Below the pieces are notes generated by a model. That model saw only the letters and a list, made by a program, of their open reading frames with translations, was not told the origin of the DNA and made no database searches. Shown here in pieces: positions 1 through 7,338 of a DNA stretch of 37,457 nucleotides; the first letter of the stretch is position 1, and the number at the start of each line of letters is the position of its first letter. The stretch spans positions 1 through 37,457 of the IMG/VR virus record IMGVR_UViG_3300017527_000324. One strand, given 5' to 3'. A program made the translations under genes and the position numbers. The stretch is from a virus.

Positions 1-869
1 AACACGCAAAAAAAGATCCAGCCTGGTTTAGTGAACTTCTTACCATAGATAATACCACACGACATGATAATACACCTATTATTACTGAAGCAGATATTGA
101 GATTGAACGTCAATCAGGGATGCCTGAAGAATTGATTCAGCAAGAATATTACTGTTCATTTGAAGCAGGTCTTGTTGGTACAATTGTAGGGGATCTTATT
201 GCTAAAGCACATCAAGAAGATAGAATTAAAAGAATACCTTGGGAACCTTCACTTCCTGTTAGTACTGCATGGGATTTAGGTTTTGATGATACTAATACAA
301 TATGGTTTGCACAGTTCTCTGGTAGGGAGACATGGTTAATTGATTTGTATGCAAACAATCGAAAACCAGCAGGACACTATGTTAATGTTCTTAATCAAAA
401 ACCTTATACTTATCAAGAACATTTTTTACCTCATGATGTTGAAGTACATGAATATTCAACAGGTAAGACTCGTAGAGAGACTTTTGAAGATCTTGGTTTA
501 CGTAATATAGTTACTATTCCTAAAATGAGAGTAGCAGATAAATCAGGTCTTTCAGAAGGACATAATGCAATGCGTCAAATACTACCTAATTGTTGGTTTG
601 ATAAAGATAGATGTGAAGATGGTATTGAAGGCTTAAAATCTTATAGACGTGAATGGGATGAAAAGAAAGAAAAATTTGGAGATCGTCCTGTTGATGATTG
701 GGCAAAACATTATGCAGATGGATTTAGACAATTAGCATGGGGTATGGGTATGCGTAGGGATGGATTGGAAGATATGTATTATTTACATGCTATACAAAAA
801 TATAATGAACTTGAAGAAATGGAATCAGCAAATATGGATTATAATGAATTAGATGATTATACGTGGTAA
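1..869 (+). CDS. Terminase large subunit, C-terminal part (5' end outside window)
   Basis: The frame is open from base 3 to the TAA at 867-869, so the gene starts upstream; the ATG at 120 is internal. The visible part is the RNase H-like nuclease domain that cuts concatemeric DNA during packaging. Its three acidic sites are recognisable: AWDLGFDD, then LPHD, then DDWAKHYADGFRQ near the C terminus. The ATPase half (Walker motifs) would lie before the window. The portal gene follows after one small gene, the usual order in tailed phages. The small terminase subunit is not in the window. The family call rests on motif pattern and gene order. Confidence 0.88.
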   Translation, partial: HAKKDPAWFSELLTIDNTTRHDNTPIITEADIEIERQSGMPEELIQQEYYCSFEAGLVGTIVGDLIAKAHQEDRIKRIPWEPSLPVSTAWDLGFDDTNTIWFAQFSGRETWLIDLYANNRKPAGHYVNVLNQKPYTYQEHFLPHDVEVHEYSTGKTRRETFEDLGLRNIVTIPKMRVADKSGLSEGHNAMRQILPNCWFDKDRCEDGIEGLKSYRREWDEKKEKFGDRPVDDWAKHYADGFRQLAWGMGMRRDGLEDMYYLHAIQKYNELEEMESANMDYNELDDYTW

Positions 870-897
870 AATAAAAATATATACAAAAAAATAATCC

Positions 898-926
898 TTG
901 ACAAATGATTTGATTTATGTTATACT
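898..926 (+). promoter_or_regulatory. Sigma70-type promoter for the structural operon
   Basis: A perfect -35 box TTGACA (898-903), a 17-base spacer and a -10 box TATACT (921-926) lie between the terminase stop and the next gene. Transcription would start near 933, about 40 bases before the ATG at 972, which has its own AAGGAGG-type ribosome site. This matches host RNA polymerase use and fits the absence of a phage RNA polymerase gene here. Confidence 0.8.
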
Positions 927-971
927 AAAAGGCACAATGGGATTAATGTTTTTACTAAAAGGAGGATAAAA

Positions 972-1229
972 ATGAGTGATGATTTTGATTTTATTCAAGA
1001 AGATGAAAGTGAAGAGGAGACTGCCACCAGTGGCAATCCGAAAGTCAGTGAAGCTGAATTGAGTAATATTGGTGCATTAACACCTGAAATTATCGCAGAA
1101 GCAAGAAAACTTGCTCAAAGTAAAAAAGGCTTAGAAATTGATGCTTTTTTTAAAAAATATTCTCTTGTTAATATGAATCTTGATCGGCTACTTCATGGTA
1201 AACTTAAAGAGGATGGTAGTTTAATATGA
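972..1229 (+). CDS. Small acidic protein of unknown function upstream of portal
   Basis: This is an 85-residue protein with no family I recognise. The first 20 residues are strongly acidic, followed by a helical-looking segment (about 35-80). The start is supported by the ribosome site AAAAGGAGGATAAAA and by the promoter just upstream. Its stop overlaps the portal start by four bases (ATGA), indicating translational coupling. A copy of the 20-bp palindrome lies in frame at residues 17-22 and is read as TATSGN, at the border between the acidic tail and the helical part. The position suggests a head or packaging accessory role, which is inference only. Confidence 0.75.
   Translation: MSDDFDFIQEDESEEETATSGNPKVSEAELSNIGALTPEIIAEARKLAQSKKGLEIDAFFKKYSLVNMNLDRLLHGKLKEDGSLI
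1019..1038. repeat. 20-bp palindrome copy 1 (in frame in the gene at 972)
   Basis: GACTGCCAC-CA-GTGGCAATC. Centre CA on the plus strand. One arm has C at the third position where the other arm would predict T. It is translated as TATSGN in a low-complexity acidic region. Confidence 0.95.
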
Positions 1230-2887
1230 TACAAGAAGATAAAATTAAGTGGCATATTAGACGTGGTAATAAATTAGTACAAGATAGAGCTAATTTTGAT
1301 ACTATGTTTCAAGAAATAGCAGAAAGAACTTATCCTGCACATGCAAATTTTATATACACTCCTTCTGGTGGTGAGAAGAGAATGTCAAAAGTATATGATT
1401 CTACTGCTATTCATGCTAATGAATTATTAGCTTCTGGTCTTTTCTCACTACTCACCAGCACAGCAAGTAAATGGGCTGATATACGTCCAGTTGATTGGCG
1501 TTTATATAAAATTAAAGCTGTTAAAGAGTATCTTGATATTATAACTCGTATTATGTTTCATGAAATAAATAAACCTTCTGCTGGTTTTGCAACAACTATG
1601 CATGAATGTTATTTAGCTTATGGAGCATTTGGAAATCTTGTAACTTTTATTGAAGAAATAGTAGAAAAAGATTCATTACTATTTCAATCTTTACCTTTAT
1701 ATGAATGTTATTTTGTTCAAAATCAATATGGAATTGTAGATACATTATATCGTAAATATGATCGTACAATTGAACAGTTAGTTCGTAAATTTGGTAAAGA
1801 AAAACTATCTAAAAAAACTCAAGATCTTGTAGATGATAATAAGTTAGATAAAAAAATTAATGGTTTTCATATAATCCTTCCAAGAGAAACGGTCAATTTA
1901 TTATCCCCAAAAGCAGTAGATAAACCATTCGCATCATTATATATTGAAGATAAAGAGAAACATTTAATACATGAAGGTGGGTATGATGAATTACCTTTTA
2001 TGGCTGCAAGATTTTATAAAGAGTCATTTGAAACATATGGGCGTGGTCCTGGGGCAACGACACTTCCTGATGTTAAAATGCTAATGCGTGTTGCACAAGT
2101 AACTATTCGTGCTGCACAAAAAGCTACTGATCCTCCTATTATGCTTCCAGATTCCGGTTTTTTAAGACCATTACGTACTACTCCAGGTGGACTTAATTTT
2201 TATCGAAAAGGTCGTATAAGTCTTAAAACTGATATTGATATAATACCTACAGGAAATCCTGGATTGGGTATGGAGTATTCAGCATCATTACATGAGCGTA
2301 TCAGAGAAGCGTTTTTTGTGGATCAACTTCAATTACATGAAGGGCCACAAATGACCGCAACTGAAGTAATGCAACGAACCGAAGAAAAGTTACGATTAAT
2401 GGGGCCATTACTTGGTCGCATTCAAATGGAATTGCTTGGCCCTATGATTGTACGTATTCATGGATTATTAAAACGGGCAGGTAAATTCCCTGAACCACCA
2501 CTTGAATTAGCAGAACAAAATCTTAAAATTGTATATACATCACCTATAGCACGCGCACAAGAACAAGTCGAAGCTAATGGTCTTATGAGAGTTTTTAGTG
2601 TTCTTGAACCTTTAATTAAAATGAATCCTGATATAATGGATTCTTTTGATACTGATGAAATGGCACGTGGAGTATCTGAAATGTTTAGTGTTAATCCTAA
2701 ATTTGTTAGAGATCAAAAACAAATTGATGCAATACGGGAACGAAGAAGGGAAGCAGAAGAAAAGAAGCAACAAGCTGAAAATCTTAGAGCATCAGGACAG
2801 GGAGCAGATGCACTTGCAAGAGCTGCTGCTACTGCATCTGAAGCAGGTATGATGCCTGAAGATATGGATTTTGGAACATTACAATAA
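1226..2887 (+). CDS. Portal / head-to-tail connector protein
   Basis: This 553-residue protein matches the podovirus head-tail connector family (T7 gp8-like; Pfam Head-tail_con as I recall it). The N-terminal stretch with RTYPAHANF, then VYDSTAIHANELLASGL and the tryptophan-containing segment after it, is typical. A dodecamer of this protein would sit at the capsid vertex, bind terminase during packaging and then hold the tail. The C-terminal 60 residues are charged and alanine-rich, as is common in portals. The start overlaps the preceding stop (ATGA). A palindrome copy follows the stop by three bases and supplies the next gene's start codon. Confidence 0.92.
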   Translation: MIQEDKIKWHIRRGNKLVQDRANFDTMFQEIAERTYPAHANFIYTPSGGEKRMSKVYDSTAIHANELLASGLFSLLTSTASKWADIRPVDWRLYKIKAVKEYLDIITRIMFHEINKPSAGFATTMHECYLAYGAFGNLVTFIEEIVEKDSLLFQSLPLYECYFVQNQYGIVDTLYRKYDRTIEQLVRKFGKEKLSKKTQDLVDDNKLDKKINGFHIILPRETVNLLSPKAVDKPFASLYIEDKEKHLIHEGGYDELPFMAARFYKESFETYGRGPGATTLPDVKMLMRVAQVTIRAAQKATDPPIMLPDSGFLRPLRTTPGGLNFYRKGRISLKTDIDIIPTGNPGLGMEYSASLHERIREAFFVDQLQLHEGPQMTATEVMQRTEEKLRLMGPLLGRIQMELLGPMIVRIHGLLKRAGKFPEPPLELAEQNLKIVYTSPIARAQEQVEANGLMRVFSVLEPLIKMNPDIMDSFDTDEMARGVSEMFSVNPKFVRDQKQIDAIRERRREAEEKKQQAENLRASGQGADALARAAATASEAGMMPEDMDFGTLQ

Positions 2888-2890
2888 GGA

Positions 2891-2910
2891 GACTGCCACC
2901 AGTGGCAATC
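2891..2910. repeat. 20-bp palindrome copy 2 (supplies a GTG start codon)
   Basis: GACTGCCAC-CA-GTGGCAATC, centre CA. The GTG at 2902-2904 in the right arm is the best start codon of the next gene, so its first residues MAI are encoded by the repeat. An AAGGAG ribosome site at 2886-2891 lies 10 bases upstream of that GTG. Confidence 0.95.
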
Positions 2911-3171
2911 ACAGATAAACTATTTAAAAAAAGAAAAGAACAAAAAAAGATAGCAATGGCATATAAAATGCTTTTTGATAGTAAAAATCCATATGCAAAA
3001 ATTGTATTAAAAGATATGTGTGAAGCACATGGGGTGTTTGATGGTGGATTTGATCCAGATCCATATATACATGCTTTTAATGGTGGAGAAAAAAATCCAA
3101 TACTACGAATATTAACTATAATTAAACTGCCTTTAGAGGATATTATTGGATTGGCAGAAAGTGAGGAATAA
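2902..3171 (+). CDS. Bbp19-like small structural-region protein
   Basis: This is an 89-residue protein. Its core (YKMLFDSKNPYAKIVLKDM, then CEAHGVF, FDPDPYIHAFNGGEKNPILRI) resembles the Bbp19-like phage family (from BPP-1 and related podoviruses), found between portal and scaffold genes. Its biochemical role is not established. The start is the GTG at 2902 inside the palindrome, with AAGGAG 10 bases upstream. The first in-frame ATG (2957) has no ribosome site and would cut into the conserved core. The N terminus is lysine-rich. Confidence 0.65.
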   Translation: MAITDKLFKKRKEQKKIAMAYKMLFDSKNPYAKIVLKDMCEAHGVFDGGFDPDPYIHAFNGGEKNPILRILTIIKLPLEDIIGLAESEE

Positions 3172-3172
3172 A

Positions 3173-4030
3173 ATGACCCCTGAAGAACAAGCAGCCGCAG
3201 ATGCAGCAGCAGCAAAAGAATTGGGATGGAGAGCTAATCTACCAGAAGATTTGCAAAAAGAGGAAAGATTAGAAAAATTTAAAGATGAATCTGAAATGAT
3301 TCAAATGCCTGTGAATGTAGTTAAATCATTTATTCATGCTGATAAAATGGTCGGTGCAGATACAATTAAGATGCCACAGACAGATGATGAATGGTCTAAT
3401 GTGTATAATAAATTAGGTAGACCAGAAACTCATGAGTTATATACATTTGTACCTCCAAAAGATATTAATCCAGCTCTCAGTGAATCTATAGGTAAAGATG
3501 CTAATTGGTTTAAAGAGTTGGCACATAAAACTGGATTAAATGAAACTCAAGCAACTGCATTATTTGAAGAATATGCAAAACGTGTTTCAGATGGTTATAC
3601 TCAAATAACAGAACAAGCAAATACTGAAACATTAAATACTGAAATTCAATTAAGAACTGAATTTGGAGTTACTTATGACGGTAAAAATATTCTTGGAGAT
3701 AGGGCTTTAGAAAAACTTGGAGGCACACCACTTGTTAATTTTATTAATCATATGGGATTAGAAAAACATGCAGAATTTAAACGACTTAAATTTGCACTTG
3801 GTACAATGATGGCTGAAGATTTAGGTCTTGATAAAACTACTGGAGAATTAATTGCTTCTAAAGAGTCTATACAAGAGCAAATCGCGAGTCTCCAAGCAAA
3901 AAAGGCTTATTTAGATTCTACTCATGTTGAACATAAAGTTACACTTGAAAAAGTTACACAATTAATGCAACAATTACATGGTGTAAAACCTGTTCAAGTA
4001 ACTGTTGCAGGTAGTACACCAGTAATTTAA
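3173..4030 (+). CDS. Scaffolding / capsid assembly protein
   Basis: This 285-residue, charged, mostly helical protein has the layout seen in podovirus scaffold proteins: an alanine-rich N terminus, WRANLPEDLQKEE, then a segment with KSFIHADKMVGAD and YNKLGRPETHE, and a C-terminal coiled region (about 235-275). Such proteins template procapsid assembly and leave before or during packaging. The gene lies between portal and capsid, the canonical place. I chose the ATG at 3173, one base after the previous stop, because a GTGAGGA site precedes it; the upstream TTG at 3146 would overlap the earlier gene by 26 bases without its own site. Confidence 0.8.
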   Translation: MTPEEQAAADAAAAKELGWRANLPEDLQKEERLEKFKDESEMIQMPVNVVKSFIHADKMVGADTIKMPQTDDEWSNVYNKLGRPETHELYTFVPPKDINPALSESIGKDANWFKELAHKTGLNETQATALFEEYAKRVSDGYTQITEQANTETLNTEIQLRTEFGVTYDGKNILGDRALEKLGGTPLVNFINHMGLEKHAEFKRLKFALGTMMAEDLGLDKTTGELIASKESIQEQIASLQAKKAYLDSTHVEHKVTLEKVTQLMQQLHGVKPVQVTVAGSTPVI

Positions 4031-4047
4031 TAAAGGAGGTATTAAAA

Positions 4048-4635
4048 ATGACAAAACGTAGAACTATTGGAACAAGACAAAGCCCAGAAGCAGCTGGTGC
4101 TGTAACGCTTGAGGATGATATGATGGCGTATGTCAAGCAGTTAGTAACTGCTGAAATAGCTATGGTTGCTTTAGATTTAGCTAAGGCGACAAAAAATGCG
4201 GCATTACAGACTGTCCATAAGGCAGATGGGGCGGTATTAACTGGAGATGATGATTTATTTGTCATATCTGGTGGGCCTGTTAGGGCTAAAATTGTTGGAC
4301 TTGTCACAACTGTTATCGGCGCTAATGCCACCAATTTTGATTTACAAATAGATGTGACAGAACCTGCTGGAACAGTTGATTTAAACGCTGCTCCGGTGGC
4401 TTGTGCAGATGATGCCGCAGGAACTATATATCTAAATATAGATAGTACTTCGGTTTTTACTCCAATAACAGCCGGAGCGTCTATTATTGACATTGTAGCT
4501 GCCCCTGAGCAGTTTTTTGTGTTACCTGTTGGAACAGTTATACTCAGGAGTAGTGCCGCAAATACTGGTGTTATATCTTGGTTTATGACGTATGAAAAAT
4601 TGTCGCCAGATTCATTAGTTGTAGCGGCAGCGTAA
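4048..4635 (+). CDS. Putative minor capsid / decoration protein
   Basis: This 195-residue protein is rich in beta-prone, Gly/Ala/Val/Thr segments after a basic N terminus (MTKRRTIGTRQ). Residues about 20-50 look helical. The rest (VISGGPVRAKIVGLVTTVIG, then repeated acidic turns and beta runs) looks like a beta-sandwich structural protein. A strong ribosome site (AAAGGAGG) precedes it. Lying between scaffold and capsid genes, it is probably a head protein (decoration or head fibre). No named family was recognised, so the function is inferred from position and composition. Confidence 0.6.
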   Translation: MTKRRTIGTRQSPEAAGAVTLEDDMMAYVKQLVTAEIAMVALDLAKATKNAALQTVHKADGAVLTGDDDLFVISGGPVRAKIVGLVTTVIGANATNFDLQIDVTEPAGTVDLNAAPVACADDAAGTIYLNIDSTSVFTPITAGASIIDIVAAPEQFFVLPVGTVILRSSAANTGVISWFMTYEKLSPDSLVVAAA

Positions 4636-4640
4636 TATTA

Positions 4641-4660
4641 GATTGCCACCAGTGGCAATC
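4641..4660. repeat. 20-bp palindrome copy 3 (intergenic, before the capsid leader)
   Basis: Perfect GATTGCCAC-CA-GTGGCAATC, centre CA, preceded by TTA. It lies between the minor capsid gene and the hairpin-rich leader of the major capsid gene. Confidence 0.97.
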
Positions 4661-4669
4661 CGCAGATAC

Positions 4670-4743
4670 GGCCCAAAGCCCCTGCAATTTTTATTATTTG
4701 GGCCTCCTTAGTTAAGGAGATACCCCATACTGTAAGTGTATGG
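4670..4743 (+). promoter_or_regulatory. Structured leader of the major capsid gene (three hairpins)
   Basis: Three inverted repeats follow each other: GGCCCAAA/TTTGGGCC (4670-4677 with 4697-4704), CTCCTTA/TAAGGAG (4704-4710 with 4713-4719), and CCATAC/GTATGG (4725-4730 with 4738-4743). None has a clear T-tract. The middle one buries an AAGGAG motif that has no start codon after it. The true ribosome site (AAAGGAGG) lies further on, before 4776. Probable roles are mRNA stabilisation, processing or attenuation ahead of the capsid gene; this is inference. Confidence 0.5.
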
Positions 4744-4775
4744 TTCTTTAACATTTAATAAAGGAGGTCTTAACA

Positions 4776-5645
4776 ATGAGTCAAGAAATAACCACTGCTA
4801 TGGTAGAGCAGTACAAATCCAATGTACAGCTCTTATCGCAGCAAAAAGGTTCTCGCCTAAGAAATTCGGTTCGGGTAGAGACAGTGGTTGGTAAAAACGC
4901 TTTTTTTGAGCAGATTGGAGCAGTTGCTGCACAAAAAAAGACTACCCGACATATGGATACACCACAGTCAGATACACCACATGCCAGACGTAGAGTTTCC
5001 CCTGAAGAATATGTATGGGCAGATTATGTAGATACGGGAGATTTCGTTCGTACTCTCATTGATCCTACAAGTCCATACGCAGTTAATGCGGTATTTGCTT
5101 TTGGTAGATCAATAGATGATGCAATTATCGCTGCTGCTACTGGAACTGCATATACTGGTGTAGCTGGGGGTACGGCAACAACTCTTCCTTCTGGACAAAA
5201 AGTTGCTGAAGGTAATACTGGACTGAGTTTGGCTAAATTATTGGCAACGAAAAAGATTTTTTGGGATAATGACGTTGATGAAGACATTGAACTTCATATA
5301 TGCTGTTCTTCACAACAAATCGTTGATTTACTTGGAGAAGAAGAACTTACAAGTGGTGATTATCAAACAGTTAAAGCCTTAGTAGAAGGTAAAATTAATC
5401 AGGCTTTAGGTTTTACTTTTCACCGATCCCAAAGACTTACTGTTGATGCAAATGATATTCGTACATGTTTTGCTTGGGCGCAAGATGGTCTTCTTCTCGG
5501 TATTGGTGCTGATATTCATACACGTATTAGTGAGAGAGCTGACAAAAATTATTTGACACAAGTATGGTGTAGTATGGATATTGGTTCAACTCGAATGGAA
5601 GAAGTTAAAGTTGTTGAAATTAAATGTGATGAAACACCTGATTAA
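4776..5645 (+). CDS. Major capsid protein
   Basis: This 289-residue protein has the profile of podovirus major capsid proteins (HK97-fold, BPP-1/Phage_capsid_2-like group). Features include the N-terminal EQYKSNVQLLSQQKGSRLR, the DYVDTGDFVRTLIDP segment, the alanine-rich AFGRSIDDAIIAAATGTAYTG, and a late stretch with FAWAQDGLLLGIGADIHTRI. It would form the icosahedral shell. It follows scaffold and has a strong AAAGGAGG ribosome site and a structured leader. It has no N-terminal protease-targeted delta domain, which fits a separate scaffold gene. Confidence 0.88.
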   Translation: MSQEITTAMVEQYKSNVQLLSQQKGSRLRNSVRVETVVGKNAFFEQIGAVAAQKKTTRHMDTPQSDTPHARRRVSPEEYVWADYVDTGDFVRTLIDPTSPYAVNAVFAFGRSIDDAIIAAATGTAYTGVAGGTATTLPSGQKVAEGNTGLSLAKLLATKKIFWDNDVDEDIELHICCSSQQIVDLLGEEELTSGDYQTVKALVEGKINQALGFTFHRSQRLTVDANDIRTCFAWAQDGLLLGIGADIHTRISERADKNYLTQVWCSMDIGSTRMEEVKVVEIKCDETPD

Positions 5646-5667
5646 ACTTTAAGGAGGTGATCTAAAT

Positions 5668-6162
5668 ATGGTAGCATTAGCCGTTACTGAAAGTACACAA
5701 GTTGAAAATATGAACGCAGTTCCTTCTGTGGCATTAGCTCCAACAGAACACCACGGAAGAATTCGTATAGCATTTTTTGATTGGCTTAATGGTGCAGTTG
5801 CCGGAGATGCTGGTGGAGTTATTGATATTATAAAACTTCCAGCCGGTAAAGTCAGATTACTTGGTAGACTAAGCTCTATTTATCATAATATGACTACTGG
5901 TGGCAATACTATTGACATTGGTTGGAAAGCATATACTGATCTTAATGGTGATGCAGTTGCTGCTGATCCTGATGGCCTTGACGATGGTATTGATGTTGAA
6001 ACTGCTGGTACTATTAACATAGGTACTGTTGCCGCTGTACTTGCCACTTGTGGTCAAAAACTTTTTGAATCTCAAGAAGGTGTTGTATTAACTATAACAT
6101 CTGTTGGTATTGTTGCAGCAGCAGATGTACTTCAAGGGCATTTAGCCTATGTATTAGACTAA
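5668..6162 (+). CDS. Capsid-associated structural protein
   Basis: This 164-residue, Gly/Ala/Val-rich, beta-prone protein directly follows the capsid gene, with a very strong ribosome site (AAGGAGGTGAT). It has HHGRIRIAFFDWLNGAVAG near residue 35 and a core built of short beta segments and acidic turns. Proteins of this type are common after the capsid gene in BPP-1-like podoviruses and are likely head decoration or vertex proteins. The exact role is unknown. The gene holds a half copy of the palindrome (ACTGGTGGCAAT, about 5896-5907) and a degenerate one near 6041-6057; both may be chance. Its stop codon lies inside the first of two strong hairpins. Confidence 0.65.
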   Translation: MVALAVTESTQVENMNAVPSVALAPTEHHGRIRIAFFDWLNGAVAGDAGGVIDIIKLPAGKVRLLGRLSSIYHNMTTGGNTIDIGWKAYTDLNGDAVAADPDGLDDGIDVETAGTINIGTVAAVLATCGQKLFESQEGVVLTITSVGIVAAADVLQGHLAYVLD

Positions 6163-6224
6163 GTATTCTCTGAACTATACTTAGTCTGCTCGTAACCCTG
6201 GAACAAATGGAGCTTCCAGGGTTA
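6156..6224 (+). terminator. Tandem hairpins after the capsid block (possible attenuator)
   Basis: The first hairpin has arms AGACTAAGTA (6156-6165) and TACTTAGTCT (6178-6187) and includes the stop codon. The second has 11-base arms TAACCCTGGAA (6193-6203) and TTCCAGGGTTA (6214-6224). There is only a short TT run afterwards, so efficient intrinsic termination is doubtful. Partial termination, or 3'-end protection of the abundant capsid mRNA, is more likely. Confidence 0.5.
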
Positions 6225-6249
6225 TTGGAAGATTAATTAAGGAGATACT

Positions 6250-7023
6250 ATGACTACAAAAACAGATATTGCTAATCAAGCATTAATAGCACTCGGTGAA
6301 TCAGTTGTAACAGATGTAGATTCTGATTCAACTAAACGTGCAACAACAATGAAGGCTCTTTTTGATATTAAACTTAATTATTTACTTAGAAAATATGAGT
6401 GGAAATTTGCAACAAAAAGGGCAACGCTTACTATTATAGATTATAAACTTAATTTTGATGCTGAAACAGTTGATTTTGTAATTGGAGAACTTCTTAGTGG
6501 TGCAGTTGGTGAAGGTACTGTAGAATATATTTTACGTTCTGGTACTGCTGGCACTTTTTGGTTAAGTGGTGTAACTACTGGATTTGTTGATGATGAAACC
6601 ATAACAGGTGATATAGTTGGTTCAGCAGATGCTAATGGTGTTGAACAATCTATAACTCCTATCAACGAATTTGATCATATTTATGCTCTTCCTTCTGATT
6701 ATATTAAACTTATAGAATTATACCCTAATTATGTACCTTATCGACTTGAATCTAATTTTATTCTTTGTGGTGAATCAACTGAACTTGATATACGATATAC
6801 TTATAAAGTTACTAATCCTGATGAATTTGATTCATTATTTATAGAAGCATTTGCTGCTTTGTTGGCAAGAGAAGCAGCAATTACATTGACTGATAGCTTA
6901 CGCAAACAGAAAAAGATGGATGAAATGTTTGAAGATAAAATAGCTGATGCACGATTCGCAGGTTCAATAGAAGACGATCTTGAGGAAATGGAAGCAGAAG
7001 ATTGGTTAAATCAACGGATATGA
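6250..7023 (+). CDS. Tail adaptor (tail tubular protein A-like, T7 gp11-like)
   Basis: This is a 257-residue protein. The start IANQALIALGE, then YLLRKYEWKFATKRATL and YALPSDYIKLIELYP, and the ending with EAFAALLAREAAI and RKQKKMDEMFEDKIADA, match the podovirus adaptor family. This ring joins portal to tail nozzle. Between about residues 60 and 135 it carries an inserted Gly/Thr-rich beta module (VIGELLSGAVGEGTVEYI... FVDDETITGD) of a kind often spliced into phage structural proteins. The ribosome site AAGGAG lies 6 bases upstream. The stop overlaps the next start (ATGA). Confidence 0.85.
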   Translation: MTTKTDIANQALIALGESVVTDVDSDSTKRATTMKALFDIKLNYLLRKYEWKFATKRATLTIIDYKLNFDAETVDFVIGELLSGAVGEGTVEYILRSGTAGTFWLSGVTTGFVDDETITGDIVGSADANGVEQSITPINEFDHIYALPSDYIKLIELYPNYVPYRLESNFILCGESTELDIRYTYKVTNPDEFDSLFIEAFAALLAREAAITLTDSLRKQKKMDEMFEDKIADARFAGSIEDDLEEMEAEDWLNQRI

Positions 7024-7304
7024 AAACACTTTGGGCGCTTTTTATAGTATTACAAATATTATCTGCTGGACATATAAATTATCAGCAAGAAGCAGGATAT
7101 TATGAAATTAATCCGATATATGGAAAGCATCTGAGCAAAGAAAAAGTATACATTATTAAAGGGTTAGAAACTCTTAGTATATATGGAGCCACAAAAATTT
7201 TTCCTAAATACAAAAAACATATACTTATTAGTGCGTCAAATGTTTGTATTGGTTTTATGGCATATGATAAAACTAAAGGTATATTATTAAAATTTAGATT
7301 TTAG
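7020..7304 (+). CDS. Small membrane protein of unknown function
   Basis: This 94-residue protein has a hydrophobic N terminus (about residues 1-18), a YEINPIYG motif near residue 30, a second hydrophobic or amphipathic helix around 45-60 and a third around 68-85. The NPIYG followed by a helical KAxE-type segment recalls small membrane proteins found in many phages, possibly related to DUF5658-type proteins. I chose the ATG at 7020 because it overlaps the preceding stop as ATGA. The TAG stop shares its G with the first base of palindrome copy 4. A role at the envelope is possible but unproven. Confidence 0.6.
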   Translation: MKTLWALFIVLQILSAGHINYQQEAGYYEINPIYGKHLSKEKVYIIKGLETLSIYGATKIFPKYKKHILISASNVCIGFMAYDKTKGILLKFRF

Positions 7305-7323
7305 ATTGCCACTGGTGGCAATC
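7304..7323. repeat. 20-bp palindrome copy 4 (abuts a TAG stop)
   Basis: Perfect GATTGCCAC-TG-GTGGCAATC, centre TG. Its first G is the last base of the TAG stop of the gene at 7020. The tail nozzle gene begins 15 bases after it. Confidence 0.97.
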
Positions 7324-7338
7324 TGATGGAGATAATAT

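Noticed and set aside
5909-5937. TTGACA followed by TATACT inside the gene at 5668
   Set aside because: The spacing is 14 bases, too short for sigma70, and it lies within a coding region.
5893-6057. Half and degenerate palindromes in the gene at 5668 (ACTGGTGGCAAT near 5896; TTGCCACTTGTGGTCAA at 6041-6057)
   Set aside because: Only one arm or an arm with an extra base matches, and both encode ordinary residues of the protein. They could be decayed copies, but chance cannot be excluded, so they are not counted.
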